A stretch of DNA of 64,000 bases, taken from assembly GCF_036417355.1 (NCBI RefSeq), contig NZ_CP143889.1:248001-312000 (forward strand), given 5' to 3'. A program made the position numbers and the translations under genes. The stretch is from Akkermansia sp. RCC_12PD (GTDB taxonomy: Bacteria; Verrucomicrobiota; Verrucomicrobiia; Verrucomicrobiales; Akkermansiaceae). Below, piece after piece: positions 20,301 to 28,116 of the stretch. Numbering within the stretch: the first letter of the stretch is position 1; the number at the start of each line of letters is the position of its first letter. A model generated the notes under the pieces. That model worked only from the letters and a program-made list of their open reading frames with translations, ran no database searches and was not told where the DNA came from.

Positions 20301-20470
20301 TCGTGGACTTCAAGACGGACCATGCGGACACGGCGGAACAGCTCCGGGAACGCCACGGGGTTCAGCTACAAGCCTACGCCCGCATCGTTTCCAAAATAAC
20401 CGGCATCCCCACCAGCCACATCAGGCGTGTGATTGTTTCAACGCACTTGAAAACAGTTATTTCGGCATAG
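17318..20470 (+). CDS. AddA/RecB-like UvrD-family helicase-nuclease
   Basis: A 1,050-residue superfamily 1 helicase. Walker A is SASAGTGKTYQL (residues ~10-21), motif II LDEFQDTSQSQW near 392, motif III GDLKQSVYQWRGG near 428, motif V TIHKSKGLGFD near 711 and motif VI YVALTRARRA near 790. A C-terminal nuclease motif IVDFKTD sits near 997, followed by QLQAYARI. This is the order of AddA and RecB. ATG 17318 follows the previous stop by one base. Together the two proteins should form an end-resection complex acting on double-strand breaks and foreign linear DNA; recognition of a Chi-like site cannot be judged. Confidence 0.92.
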   Translation: MSALTNILISASAGTGKTYQLSLRFLALLALNRGSHPERLIAVTFTRKAAGEFKDRILTDLAAGATDSAGAARLRDRLWTVIKGTPEEPGLWPQAAEAWKKEHLCQERFRHMLRLLVQQLSRLNLCTIDSLFAQIAATSTFELGVSGFSMIDTTAEKLARREALLTLYRECSLNPEQEQSFEDAFLSGADSDAEAADAEDSMTRRLNTYHELFLDEPDAGKWGNPATLGFTPEELLPPVPLERFNAALHALMDRARDMPAPEGRNGAKNKEMFLRFLNGFSTYVKLGRLKFHDTEKKLTMEEAREKFRDFWSPPLDELIQSWLRMETLQALHRTRSTHGLMRIFEDKYSALVRNKGRFLFHDVTRMLGNGAVTPELKRDLQYRMYCRYDHWMLDEFQDTSQSQWRVIKPFLDDLTDTREEQEGSIFVVGDLKQSVYQWRGGDPELFRSVAGQLHLEERGMATSYRSVQPVLDMVNDICDYARTAADCGQAALEQWGDYPSHVCAAALASRTGCARIWQTPRTEETSANDLVCQALADILEQANALRRGLDVTVLVSTRNQALIVREWLTSHGWPAEVCDDVPVGQDSPLGKTLLSFFRWLLSPGDAFISGLLSHSPLHPLINPERRPGMDWNEWHMVLEREGYAAVMTELEKRMALAGVELTDFHRDRLSVWMNEAEQVDEHGASLDEWIRHMEDLTRREDPSGGIVRIMTIHKSKGLGFDMVILPQIGKDAPFADSRHLTHFVKRDGNGLVEGIVMAPSKQVYTAVPQFHALYESWKATQQFDGFCKLYVALTRARRACHIILPGRESKGELKTESMWKIIRYAALAVSCGTEDTLPESGAECLYSRGEPEWYAELPETDIRTGLENVPEWPVHKPLLRQRVSPSGLAMENDFFRSMQNAALRESAAFGSTVHAVFERITRWNQEDRPHWALHPATEAERTVAACLNVPAIRELFMPAETAIVMKEQRIEAIDGNIWISGVIDRLVIDGDSACIVDFKTDHADTAEQLRERHGVQLQAYARIVSKITGIPTSHIRRVIVSTHLKTVISA

Positions 20471-20832
20471 GTACTCTGGACGAAAAAACAGCCGCCGACA
20501 GAAAGAGGGGCTGCCCTTCCCGGCCATCATCTTCACGGTCTCTCCATTCCCTTCCGAAACAGGCGGTTCTTATCAATGCGGCGGGTACCTGCCAGCAGAA
20601 ACGTATCAATTTGCTCATGCTGCTAAAAAGGATAGTTGATGAATCCTTTCAATGCCGGGCTCCATCCGGAGGGGAGTCCCATGCGCGTACGGCAATTGTA
20701 TTACAGTCAAATGGCGATGCCGCATGAACTTCCCATCATCCGGCAAAATCGTGGCCCCCGTGTCAACGCATCCGCCACGTTTCACACAAAACTCCATGCG
20801 CCGGACACGTCATGCAGCCATTTCTCCGGGTC
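20471..20832. other. Intergenic region between convergent genes, nothing recognised
   Basis: 362 bases between the AddA-like gene (plus) and the polytopic membrane protein gene (minus). A short minus-strand open frame (20,615-20,797) has no convincing protein features. No clear terminator hairpin was found. Confidence 0.4.
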
Positions 20833-22266
20833 TCAATCCTGCTCCCCGGAACTTTCAAAACAACACCGGGACGAGGGTTCCCGGTCGCCGCATATATCCA
20901 CACGGATGCTTTCAATCCCCAGGTAACGCGCTACCGAGCTGTTGATAAACTCATCCGGATCTGCGCTGCACATCCGCCACATGACGGAAACGTAAGGAGC
21001 CAGCGGAACCGGTTCGTACGGAGGAACCACAATGCTTCTTTTCCCCTCCGCCAACTCATGACGAATGAGGGCTTTCCTCTCCTCGCACTGGCGGTGGATG
21101 CGCGGAAAGGCGTCCAGATACCCGGCACATACCCACAGGGCCAGCCCTCCGGCCGCCGCCAGGATGCAGGCGGGAACCCAGGGCCTGGGCGCCCGGTCCA
21201 TCCACACGCCGTACAATCCGAGCACGCCCGTCATCATCAGGACAGTGGCGGAAAACATGGCATGCCATGCCGGAACAACGCGCACGAAAAAGCTGACGGC
21301 CATGGCATGGGCCACCAGAATGAACAGCAGGCTGGCGGAAACACGGCGCCCCGCCGTCCCACTCCATACACGCCGCCCCTGCCGCCACGCGAGCAAGGCC
21401 AGGGCCAGTGCGGCGACGGCAAGCAGAACCTTCGGCAACCGCATGAACTCGTAAAAGGCATTCAACAATTCAGGAATGGAACCGAAGCGTTCTCCCCAGG
21501 ACTGAAGAACGGCCGCCCCGCCTGCAGTCTCCGAATGCAGGCGGGCCGTATTGCCGGGCGCCAGCAGAAGGCAGGCTCCCCCTATGGCATGGGCGGCCCA
21601 TCCCGCAAAAAACCACCGGGGCAGGCTGCGCCCCTTCCAACGGGCATGCAGCCAGAACAAAAACAGCATGCCCAGGGAAGCCGGGACCTGGTTCTCATTG
21701 GTCATTCCGGCGGCAAACCCTGCCGCGCCAATCCAGAACCAGGAAAAAGGCCTGTCCTGAATCCGGGAACTTCCCGCCCACAAGCCGCGGTACAGGCACA
21801 GAAATCCCAACCATACGGCGGCCGCCCACGCGTAATTCGTCCCTCCGGACAGCCAGAACATCGTGATGCCCGGCCTGGAAGAAGAAGTCAGAAGCAGCAG
21901 CCCCCCCACAGTAAACAGCAGCACGTCCCGCCAGTCCCCAGGACGTACCCGCCTCCCCCGCGCCAAATAAAACATCATCAGCGCCAGGGAGAGAACCACA
22001 AATGGATTAACCAGGCAAAACAGCCACTTCCCGGCCGTCGCGGTAAAAATAGCCAAAAACTCCCCCAGCCTGGGATTCCAGTTCATGTAGGACCACCAGC
22101 AGCGTTCCAGCACCGGCCAGAAGGAAAGGCGGTGCTGCGCCCCAAAGACGGAATGCATGAAACTGTCCCCGGTAAACGGAGTCCACCAGGTCAGAAGCAT
22201 GGCATAAACCAGGAACGCCAGCACCACGCACCGGAACAGGACACGCACAGCAAAGGAACCCTTCAT
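20833..22266 (-). CDS. Polytopic membrane protein, DUF6056-like
   Basis: A 477-residue protein with about ten transmembrane segments. The N-terminus (TWWTPFTGDSFMHS after the first helix, then WNPRLGEFLA) resembles the DUF6056 group, which has a GT-C-like layout with a conserved acidic residue in the first large periplasmic loop. A soluble C-terminal part of about 90 residues follows. It lies 41 bases downstream of rseP on the same strand, so the two may be co-transcribed. Function unknown; a role in transferring a lipid-linked sugar is possible from the fold type only. Confidence 0.7.
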   Translation of the reverse strand: MKGSFAVRVLFRCVVLAFLVYAMLLTWWTPFTGDSFMHSVFGAQHRLSFWPVLERCWWSYMNWNPRLGEFLAIFTATAGKWLFCLVNPFVVLSLALMMFYLARGRRVRPGDWRDVLLFTVGGLLLLTSSSRPGITMFWLSGGTNYAWAAAVWLGFLCLYRGLWAGSSRIQDRPFSWFWIGAAGFAAGMTNENQVPASLGMLFLFWLHARWKGRSLPRWFFAGWAAHAIGGACLLLAPGNTARLHSETAGGAAVLQSWGERFGSIPELLNAFYEFMRLPKVLLAVAALALALLAWRQGRRVWSGTAGRRVSASLLFILVAHAMAVSFFVRVVPAWHAMFSATVLMMTGVLGLYGVWMDRAPRPWVPACILAAAGGLALWVCAGYLDAFPRIHRQCEERKALIRHELAEGKRSIVVPPYEPVPLAPYVSVMWRMCSADPDEFINSSVARYLGIESIRVDICGDREPSSRCCFESSGEQD

Positions 22267-22307
22267 ACCAGAAAGCCGGGAACCGCAGCCCCCCGGCCAG
22301 AGGGAAA

Positions 22308-23753
22308 TTAATCCGTTACGGCCCTGAACACCGGATCAGGCAGTTTGGAAGGCTTCTTGCCGAAAAACTCTCCCACATCCTTGAACGTCACGAACAGGAA
22401 AAAGCCCATCAGCAGGAAGACGAACCCGAACTGGACGAACTCCAGCACCTTCACATTCAGAGGACGCCGGAAAATCAGCTCAATCGTATTCATCACCACG
22501 TGGCCTCCGTCCACCACGGGAAGGGGCAGGATATTCAGAATGGCCAGGTTCACGTTCAGCACCACGGAAAACCACAGTGCCAGCTTCCACCCTTCATCCA
22601 GGGAAAACATCCTGTAAAACTGGTTGGCGATTCCTACGGGACCGGAAAGATGCTCCACGCCCACGTTGCTGCCGGGCGCAACAACTTTCGCCAGGGTATC
22701 CCCCATCCATTTCAGGCTCTGCCTGATCTGGGCCCACGGCGTAGGATGCACGGTCACATCGCGGCCTACGGCGCTTAAATCCCAGACCACCCCCAGGATG
22801 GGCTGGGCGCCCTTCAGCAGGGAGCCGTCCTGGCTGTTATGCCAATTCTCAGGCAGCCTTCCCTGCACGGTCACCTGGCGCACGGCTCCATCCTTGCCCG
22901 TTACATCCAGCATCAGGGGTTCTCCCTTCTTCAACGGAACATCCAGAGCGGACGGATTCCAGACATGCACGCCGTTGACGGCGGTGATGGAATCCCCCGC
23001 CTTCAAGCCGGCCTGGGCCGCAGGGGAATTGGGCAGAACTTCCCCCACCACGCAGGGAATGGCCTGCATCAGCCCCACCTGGCGCATGCCGGAACGCTGC
23101 CACCACTCCGTTTCCGGAATCCTGAACCCGCAGGCGATATCCAGCTCGCCCGGCGTTCCGGGCCTTTGAATCGTGAACGTCACCTTGTCCTTTTCTCCCA
23201 GCATGATCAGCTCGCGCACGCCTTCCATGTTGCCCGCCCACTTGGTCACAGGGCGGCCGTCCACCTTCACGATCTTGTCGCCGGGCAGAATGCCGGCCTG
23301 GGCGGCGGGACTGTCCGGCGCCACGAATCCGACGGTGGTTACGCCCATCTCAAAATCCGGCTTGCCCACCAGCCAGACGGCTACGGCAAAAAGCACGGCC
23401 AGCAGGAAGGAAGCGACGGGTCCGGCGGCGGCCACAATAATCTTGTCCAGCGGCTTGACGGGCTTCAAATCCTTGGGAAGTTCCACGGAACCTTCAATGG
23501 CCTCCATGGGAGCCATCTGCGGCAGGGACACGAAGCCCCCCGCCGGAATCCAGCCCAGCCCCCACTGAACGCCGTTGATGGTCTTCTTCCAAATGGGACG
23601 GCCGAACCAGATCTGGAACCTGTCCACATAAAGGCCGCGCCAGCGAGCGGCAAAAAAATGCCCCAGTTCATGAACGAAAATCATGAAGTTAAACAACATC
23701 ACCACGCCAAAAATAATGCCGATGGTGGTAAGAACGGAAAGTACGTTATCCAT
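22308..23753 (-). CDS. rseP: RIP metalloprotease (site-2 protease)
   Basis: A 481-residue inner-membrane zinc protease. The HELGH zinc motif lies at residues 28-32 in the first helix. The substrate-gating loop GWIPAGGFVSLPQM follows near residue 70, and two PDZ-like domains cover roughly residues 125-330 (each with PAAQAGxxxGDKI or GDSI signatures). LPLPVVDGGHV near residue 415 supplies the third zinc ligand (the LDG-type motif). Known members cut anti-sigma factors or remnant signal peptides within the membrane. The usual length is about 450, so the slightly longer form with two PDZ domains is normal. Confidence 0.95.
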   Translation of the reverse strand: MDNVLSVLTTIGIIFGVVMLFNFMIFVHELGHFFAARWRGLYVDRFQIWFGRPIWKKTINGVQWGLGWIPAGGFVSLPQMAPMEAIEGSVELPKDLKPVKPLDKIIVAAAGPVASFLLAVLFAVAVWLVGKPDFEMGVTTVGFVAPDSPAAQAGILPGDKIVKVDGRPVTKWAGNMEGVRELIMLGEKDKVTFTIQRPGTPGELDIACGFRIPETEWWQRSGMRQVGLMQAIPCVVGEVLPNSPAAQAGLKAGDSITAVNGVHVWNPSALDVPLKKGEPLMLDVTGKDGAVRQVTVQGRLPENWHNSQDGSLLKGAQPILGVVWDLSAVGRDVTVHPTPWAQIRQSLKWMGDTLAKVVAPGSNVGVEHLSGPVGIANQFYRMFSLDEGWKLALWFSVVLNVNLAILNILPLPVVDGGHVVMNTIELIFRRPLNVKVLEFVQFGFVFLLMGFFLFVTFKDVGEFFGKKPSKLPDPVFRAVTD

Positions 23754-23875
23754 GGTAGTGCTTTGTTTGTGAGTATATCATGACACTTCCCGGCGAACAA
23801 GCTTCAAGGATGTCCTAATGACAAAGGGCGGGTTTAATTCTGGACAAACGGCAGAAAACACCATAACGATAGAAT

Positions 23876-24673
23876 ATGATTGTCTCTAAATTTTCCATGC
23901 CAAGTGTTCTGACGGCCATATTCCTAGCCTTTCCCCCCTTTCTTCACGCGGCGCATCAGGAAGAGCCGGATATCCCTTCCATGACCCGGACCTGGACAAA
24001 CAAGGAGACGGGCGCCACCTTCCAAGCCAGGCTGGTCGGGCTGAACAGCGTCAACGCGATCATGCAGAATATCTTTACAAAAAAGAAAATCCCCTTTCCC
24101 CAGAAAAAGCTTTCCAAGGAGGACCTGGAATGGATTGACTTCCACAAGGAGCTGATCGGTAAGACGGACGCGGAGCTGGCTAAAATGGTCATCCCGAAAG
24201 GCATTCTGGGCAAACAGCTGAAAGGGCTGACCTACCGGGAAAAAGACGGCAGGTTCATTAAAATGGACGGCAAATGGAACGCTAGGTATTTTATCCTGTA
24301 CTATTCCGCCAGCTGGTGCGGGCCGTGCAGGGCCTCCCTCCCGCGCAACCTAGAGGTGTACCGGGATAAAATCGCATCCCGCAAGGATTTGGAAGTAGTC
24401 CTGTGCAGCATGGACCGCGCGTTGGAAGGAGCCCAGAAATGGGCCGTTTCCAACAAGATGCCGTGGCCGGTCTTCCTGTTCGGCTACCTAGACAACCTCT
24501 CCAAGGAAAGCCCCCTGATCCGCAAAAACTATCCCGGTCCCATCCCCTCCTTGGTGCTGGTGGACGCCAACGGGAACAAAATCGCTTCCGGCAGCATGGA
24601 TGGACTGGTACGGAAGGTGGAAGAACTGGCCAGCGCGGAGAAGGAAAAGCAGACGGCTGCCGAACCCAAATAA
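23876..24673 (+). CDS. Secreted thioredoxin-fold protein (TlpA/thiol-disulfide type)
   Basis: A 265-residue protein with an N-terminal signal peptide (to about FLHAA, residue 24). A proline- and lysine-rich linker region precedes a thioredoxin fold that starts near residue 130. The active site is SASWCGPCRASLP with cysteines 148 and 151, and the cis-Pro region is GPIPSLVLVDANG near 222. Likely a periplasmic disulfide reductase. It is divergent from rseP, with the 122-base gap holding both promoters, and convergent with the truncated rplT copy, with a shared hairpin terminator between. Confidence 0.85.
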   Translation: MIVSKFSMPSVLTAIFLAFPPFLHAAHQEEPDIPSMTRTWTNKETGATFQARLVGLNSVNAIMQNIFTKKKIPFPQKKLSKEDLEWIDFHKELIGKTDAELAKMVIPKGILGKQLKGLTYREKDGRFIKMDGKWNARYFILYYSASWCGPCRASLPRNLEVYRDKIASRKDLEVVLCSMDRALEGAQKWAVSNKMPWPVFLFGYLDNLSKESPLIRKNYPGPIPSLVLVDANGNKIASGSMDGLVRKVEELASAEKEKQTAAEPK

Positions 24674-24730
24674 CGAAGCCTTCCCGCCGGAATTTCCACG
24701 GCTTTTTCCCGCCTCTGGACATAAAAACGT

Positions 24731-24765
24731 AAACAGCCCCGGAAGGTTAATTTCCGGGGCTGTTT
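24731..24765. terminator. Bidirectional hairpin terminator, copy 1
   Basis: A perfect 14-bp stem (AAACAGCCCCGGAA and its complement) with a 7-base loop and flanking A/T stretches. It ends the thioredoxin gene on the plus strand and the truncated rplT copy on the minus strand. A near-identical hairpin lies at 30,790-30,820 behind the intact rplT, showing that the duplicated segment includes the terminator. Confidence 0.85.
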
Positions 24766-24801
24766 GTTAATGTTTACTGAACAGATGGACTCTGTTGCGT
24801 T

Positions 24802-24990
24802 TTAGGCGCGTAGAGCGGCGCCGTCCTTGGCTTCAATAGCCTTCTTGGCTTGCGCGAAGATGGCGTCGAAAGCCTTTTCGTCGGAGACGGCCAAATCGGC
24901 AAGAACCTTGCGGTCCAGGTCGATGTCGGCGGCTTTCAGGCCTTCCATAAAGCGGGAATAGGTCAGACCGCGGTCACGCACGGTAGCGGA
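24802..24990 (-). pseudogene. Truncated second copy of rplT (C-terminal 62 residues)
   Basis: Nearly identical to the last 62 codons of the intact L20 gene at 30,858-31,241, ending DGAALRA and a TAA stop. Its upstream part is missing: the sequence switches at GCGGAA to the region just downstream of rpmI. In the intact locus the matching points are near 31,048 and 31,362, both carrying GGAAA, so a deletion of about 315 bases through a short repeat explains it. No start codon remains. Confidence 0.9.
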
Positions 24991-25020
24991 AGCTCGGCGT
25001 GGGTCGAGCGTTTTCGCGGT

Positions 25021-25230
25021 TCAGGCGAAAGGCAGGTTCTGCTTGACTGCCCAGACTTGCGTTTCATCCACCAGAGCCACCTTGCCAAGCTGACGCTTGC
25101 GCTTGCTGGACTTCTTCTGGAGAACGTGGCGCTTATCCTGTTTGCGGCGCAGTACCTTGCCCGTGCCGGTAACCTTGAAACGCTTGGCGACTGCCTTGCG
25201 GGTTTTGTTGATACCACCTTTGCGGGTCAT
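25021..25230 (-). CDS. rpmI: Ribosomal protein L35, extra copy
   Basis: A 69-residue L35 (MTRKGGINKTRKAVAKRFKV). ATG 25230 is taken because upstream codons are not family-like. It differs from the other copy (31,393-31,602) at RRKQDKRHVLQ versus RRKQGKRHILQ. It is full length and could be expressed, but the region 25 bases upstream of its start is replaced by a fragment of the secreted paralog gene, so its native promoter is probably gone. The intact copy next to full rplT is the likelier working gene. Confidence 0.85.
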   Translation of the reverse strand: MTRKGGINKTRKAVAKRFKVTGTGKVLRRKQDKRHVLQKKSSKRKRQLGKVALVDETQVWAVKQNLPFA

Positions 25231-25257
25231 GGTGGAAGAAGTATAGTCCCCAATCCT

Positions 25258-26067
25258 CCGGCGTCGCAAGCGGCAGGCCATCCACTGTCTGCAGCTCAAT
25301 GCTGCGAATGCTCAGCGGAACATCCACTTCCAGCTCCAACAGCTTTTTACCTCTTTCCCCTTCAGCTTCGGCAGGCAGGGCATCCCGGTACTCGTTCACC
25401 ACAAGCCTTGCCTTCACGTCCTCCACGCTGCCGTCCTTCCCCAAATCGCCTCCCTTCAACACAAGCGGAGCGGAAGCCCCCTCCACAAGTTTTACCGTTA
25501 CCGGGTCTGCTCCGGCCTGCTCCCGGGAAACGACAAACGAAATTTCCCCGTTCATCCTCACCCATTGAGCTCCGGCAGACGGCATCCAGCCCAGGGACTC
25601 CACCATTAAAACGCTTCGGAACTATTTACTTTAGTCTTGTATCAGTCGTTTTGGCTGCCTCTCCCGCCAATTTATTACCGAATATCAGCGTTAGCAACAA
25701 TGCAATATTCTAACAAGGTTATTCTACATAATTCCGAAACGCTTTTGTCTTCAGAAACCAAAAAATGATACTGCACATCCGGAAACTTCATATCCGGCGT
25801 CGTCTTCCTTTTGGAATCCTCCATCCTCACCCGTACTGACCTGCCCTCCCACCAGTCGAGTTTCCAGCCGGGCGCATGGGATACAGCCCACGACAAAATA
25901 ATATTCCAACCTTTTTTCGTATCTTTATCCCGAATATTCTTTTCCACACTCAAAGAATTCAATGCCAATTGCAAAGATGGCGGAGGAATCTCTTCAGCAG
26001 CAGGAGGGGAACACAAACCGGAAAAACCGGTCACGGCAGACAGTAACAGCAGAATGGATTTTTTCAT
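25258..26067 (-). pseudogene. Truncated member of the secreted two-module family, interrupted by a small element
   Basis: Starts at ATG 26067 with a signal peptide (MKKSILLLLSAVTGFSGLCS) and follows the larger neighbours: GWNIILSWAVSHAPGWKLDW, then YHFLVSEDKSV. There a 120-bp insert (25,617-25,736) breaks the frame. After it the protein resumes as LMVESLGWMPSAGAQW and runs through VKLVEGASAPLVLKG to LQTVDGLPLAT, where it is cut off at the rpmI duplication near 25,258. Without the insert it would read continuously, so it was intact over this part before the insertion. Only about the first 235 residues of a ~600-residue protein remain. Confidence 0.85.
25617..25736. mobile_element. 120-bp MITE-like element with 8-bp target duplication
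   Basis: The ends are CGGAACTAT and, inverted, CGGAATTAT (one mismatch). The element is flanked on both sides by AAACGCTT (25,609-25,616 and 25,737-25,744), an 8-bp direct duplication. Removing element plus one flank restores the reading frame and family alignment of the host gene. No coding capacity, so it would need a transposase supplied in trans. No second copy was found in this window. Confidence 0.75.
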
Positions 26068-26217
26068 CACAGGATAGGTTGAATATAAAAATTCAGAAAT
26101 CGTAATATAAACAGCAACAACATATTCCATCAAAGAAAAGACCGCGTTTTTTTCCAGAATCTCAGGCAGTCCGGAACCTTGAAGCGGAAGGCGCCGTAAT
26201 AATTGGATATCTCTCCA

Positions 26218-28053
26218 TCACGGCTGCTTTACGGCAAAAGTCTGCGGCAGAAGACCTCCAAGTCCGATTTTACAATCCACGGGCACATCCACCGTTTCCA
26301 TATCGGCCTTGTACTTCAGACGCACCCGGAGTTTTTCCATGCCGGCGGCATTCCCGATTTTAAAATTATGGTTCCAAGACCTCTTTTGATCTTTGGGACT
26401 GAATGAACGTCCGGTTCCGGCAGACTCAATGTTTTTCAGGGGAACACCGTTGCCGTCCACCAATTCAAAACACTCCAGGTCAAACGGCACGCCTTCCACT
26501 TCCAGAGCAACCGTTACCTGCACGCCTCCATGTTCCTTCTCCTCCACGTTTGCCAGGCTCAACAGGCAATTAGCGGTATCCCCCACAGCCGCCACATCAT
26601 GGACATTCTCACCGTCATCAGCCCTCCCCGGCACGGGAATCTGCAATTCCGCCTCTTTCTGCAGCGGCAATTCATACACGGGACCATCCCGCACGACGGC
26701 TACAGGCACGCGCAAGGTTCCTTGGACACGCAGCCATTCCGCTCCTGGAGAAGCCAGTCCTGAACATTCGCCGGAAAATCTGCTCCATGTCATCCCTTCC
26801 TCTCCGGCCCCGGAAGACAGCCATGTCAGGTCAAACACGGCCTGGCCCACTACATGCCCCAGGGAATCAGACACCTCCAAACTTTGTTTCTCCACATCGG
26901 CACGGTCTCCGAAAACAGCAGGCTGTTTTACTGCCAGATCAAGATCCATCCATATGGAATCGGCCCCGGACGCCGACACATCCCGGCTTCCAACACTTAA
27001 AAGGGACAGCCAGGCCGAAACCTTTTCTCCCTCCGTTTTAACAACGCCGGAAAAAGGCTTGGCGGCATCATCCGAAGCTGGCGGCCTTTTAGAGGAAGAC
27101 TCGCATTTGCCGTCGAACTCCTTGATTTCCTTCCCCTCAAACAATCCGGACAGAGATGCCTTGTGGTCAATCAAAATCCTGTATCTCCTCAAGCCCTGCG
27201 AATACCTGACTGACACTTGTAATTCACCCTCCTCCACAGGATCAATATCCCATGCCCGAACCGTTGTTTTGGAACGCCAGCCCATCGGTTCCGGCTGTTC
27301 CGGAAATGTTTCGTCGCGGTCAACATCAAAGTCCAGCAAAAAATCAATAATTCCTCCCAGCGCCAGCACTTTTATCATACTTAGGTCACTCTCTCCCGTC
27401 ATTACCGGCATTCCTTCTACTGTCTGCAACTCAATATCGCAAATGCCTACCGGCGCCTCCGATACTACTTTCAGAATCAACTTCTTTTTTTTCCTCTCCT
27501 TTCCGGAATGCTCCCCACCATAGTAATCCACCACCATGTCCGCCTTTACATCCTCTGCCCGGCCATCCTTCCCCATTCCCGCATCTTCCAGCACCAGAGG
27601 CACGGAAGCCCCCTTCGCCAGCTTTACCCTGACGGGCTCCGTCACGGCCTCCCGGCAGGAAATGACAACCGGAAGCTCCCCCTTCGCTTCCACCCACTGC
27701 GCCCCGGCGGACGGCAGCCATTCAGGAACATCCATACGTCCGAAAATCCTGTCCTCAAGATTTAAGAACATGCTCTTCACATCCGGAGCCTTCCGGCCCA
27801 CGGAATCCTTCAGGGTCACACGGACCGGTTCATCATGGCAGCAATAAATTTCCCAACCTGGTGCCTGCGGCACCAGCCATCCCAGCAGTATGTTCCAACC
27901 TTTCTCACGATCCGCCGGGCGGCGTTTTCCCTTCAAAACCATCTGCTTCAACTCCAGGCGCAATGGAGGCGGTGAAATTTCCTCCCCGGAAGAAAGGGAA
28001 CCCAAACCGGAAAAACCGGTCGCAACAGACAGCAGGAGAGCAGGTATCTTCAT
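26218..28053 (-). CDS. Secreted two-module protein of unknown function, paralog 2
   Basis: A 611-residue protein with a signal peptide (MKIPALLLSVATGFSGLGS). Two homologous modules of about 290 residues follow. Each has a predicted beta-rich domain with VKLAKGASVPLVL or LPLQKEAELQIPVP, then IELQTVEGMPV or CFELVDGNGVPL, and closes with a strand pair and a small-residue turn (YRILIDHKASLSGL or VDVPVDCKIGLGGL). No catalytic motif or known family is visible. It belongs to a local family with the genes at 25,258, 28,117 and 37,292. Likely exported to the periplasm or surface. Function unknown. Confidence 0.85.
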   Translation of the reverse strand: MKIPALLLSVATGFSGLGSLSSGEEISPPPLRLELKQMVLKGKRRPADREKGWNILLGWLVPQAPGWEIYCCHDEPVRVTLKDSVGRKAPDVKSMFLNLEDRIFGRMDVPEWLPSAGAQWVEAKGELPVVISCREAVTEPVRVKLAKGASVPLVLEDAGMGKDGRAEDVKADMVVDYYGGEHSGKERKKKKLILKVVSEAPVGICDIELQTVEGMPVMTGESDLSMIKVLALGGIIDFLLDFDVDRDETFPEQPEPMGWRSKTTVRAWDIDPVEEGELQVSVRYSQGLRRYRILIDHKASLSGLFEGKEIKEFDGKCESSSKRPPASDDAAKPFSGVVKTEGEKVSAWLSLLSVGSRDVSASGADSIWMDLDLAVKQPAVFGDRADVEKQSLEVSDSLGHVVGQAVFDLTWLSSGAGEEGMTWSRFSGECSGLASPGAEWLRVQGTLRVPVAVVRDGPVYELPLQKEAELQIPVPGRADDGENVHDVAAVGDTANCLLSLANVEEKEHGGVQVTVALEVEGVPFDLECFELVDGNGVPLKNIESAGTGRSFSPKDQKRSWNHNFKIGNAAGMEKLRVRLKYKADMETVDVPVDCKIGLGGLLPQTFAVKQP

Positions 28054-28116
28054 GATGGTAAAAGCGTACGATAGTTTATTGTAAAAAATTATAAGCCGAT
28101 AAAAATAAGATATTTT

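Noticed and set aside
20812-22311. A 499-residue plus-strand open frame opposite the DUF6056-like gene
   Set aside because: Pro/Arg/Gln-rich shadow with no domain; the minus strand has a clear membrane-protein pattern.
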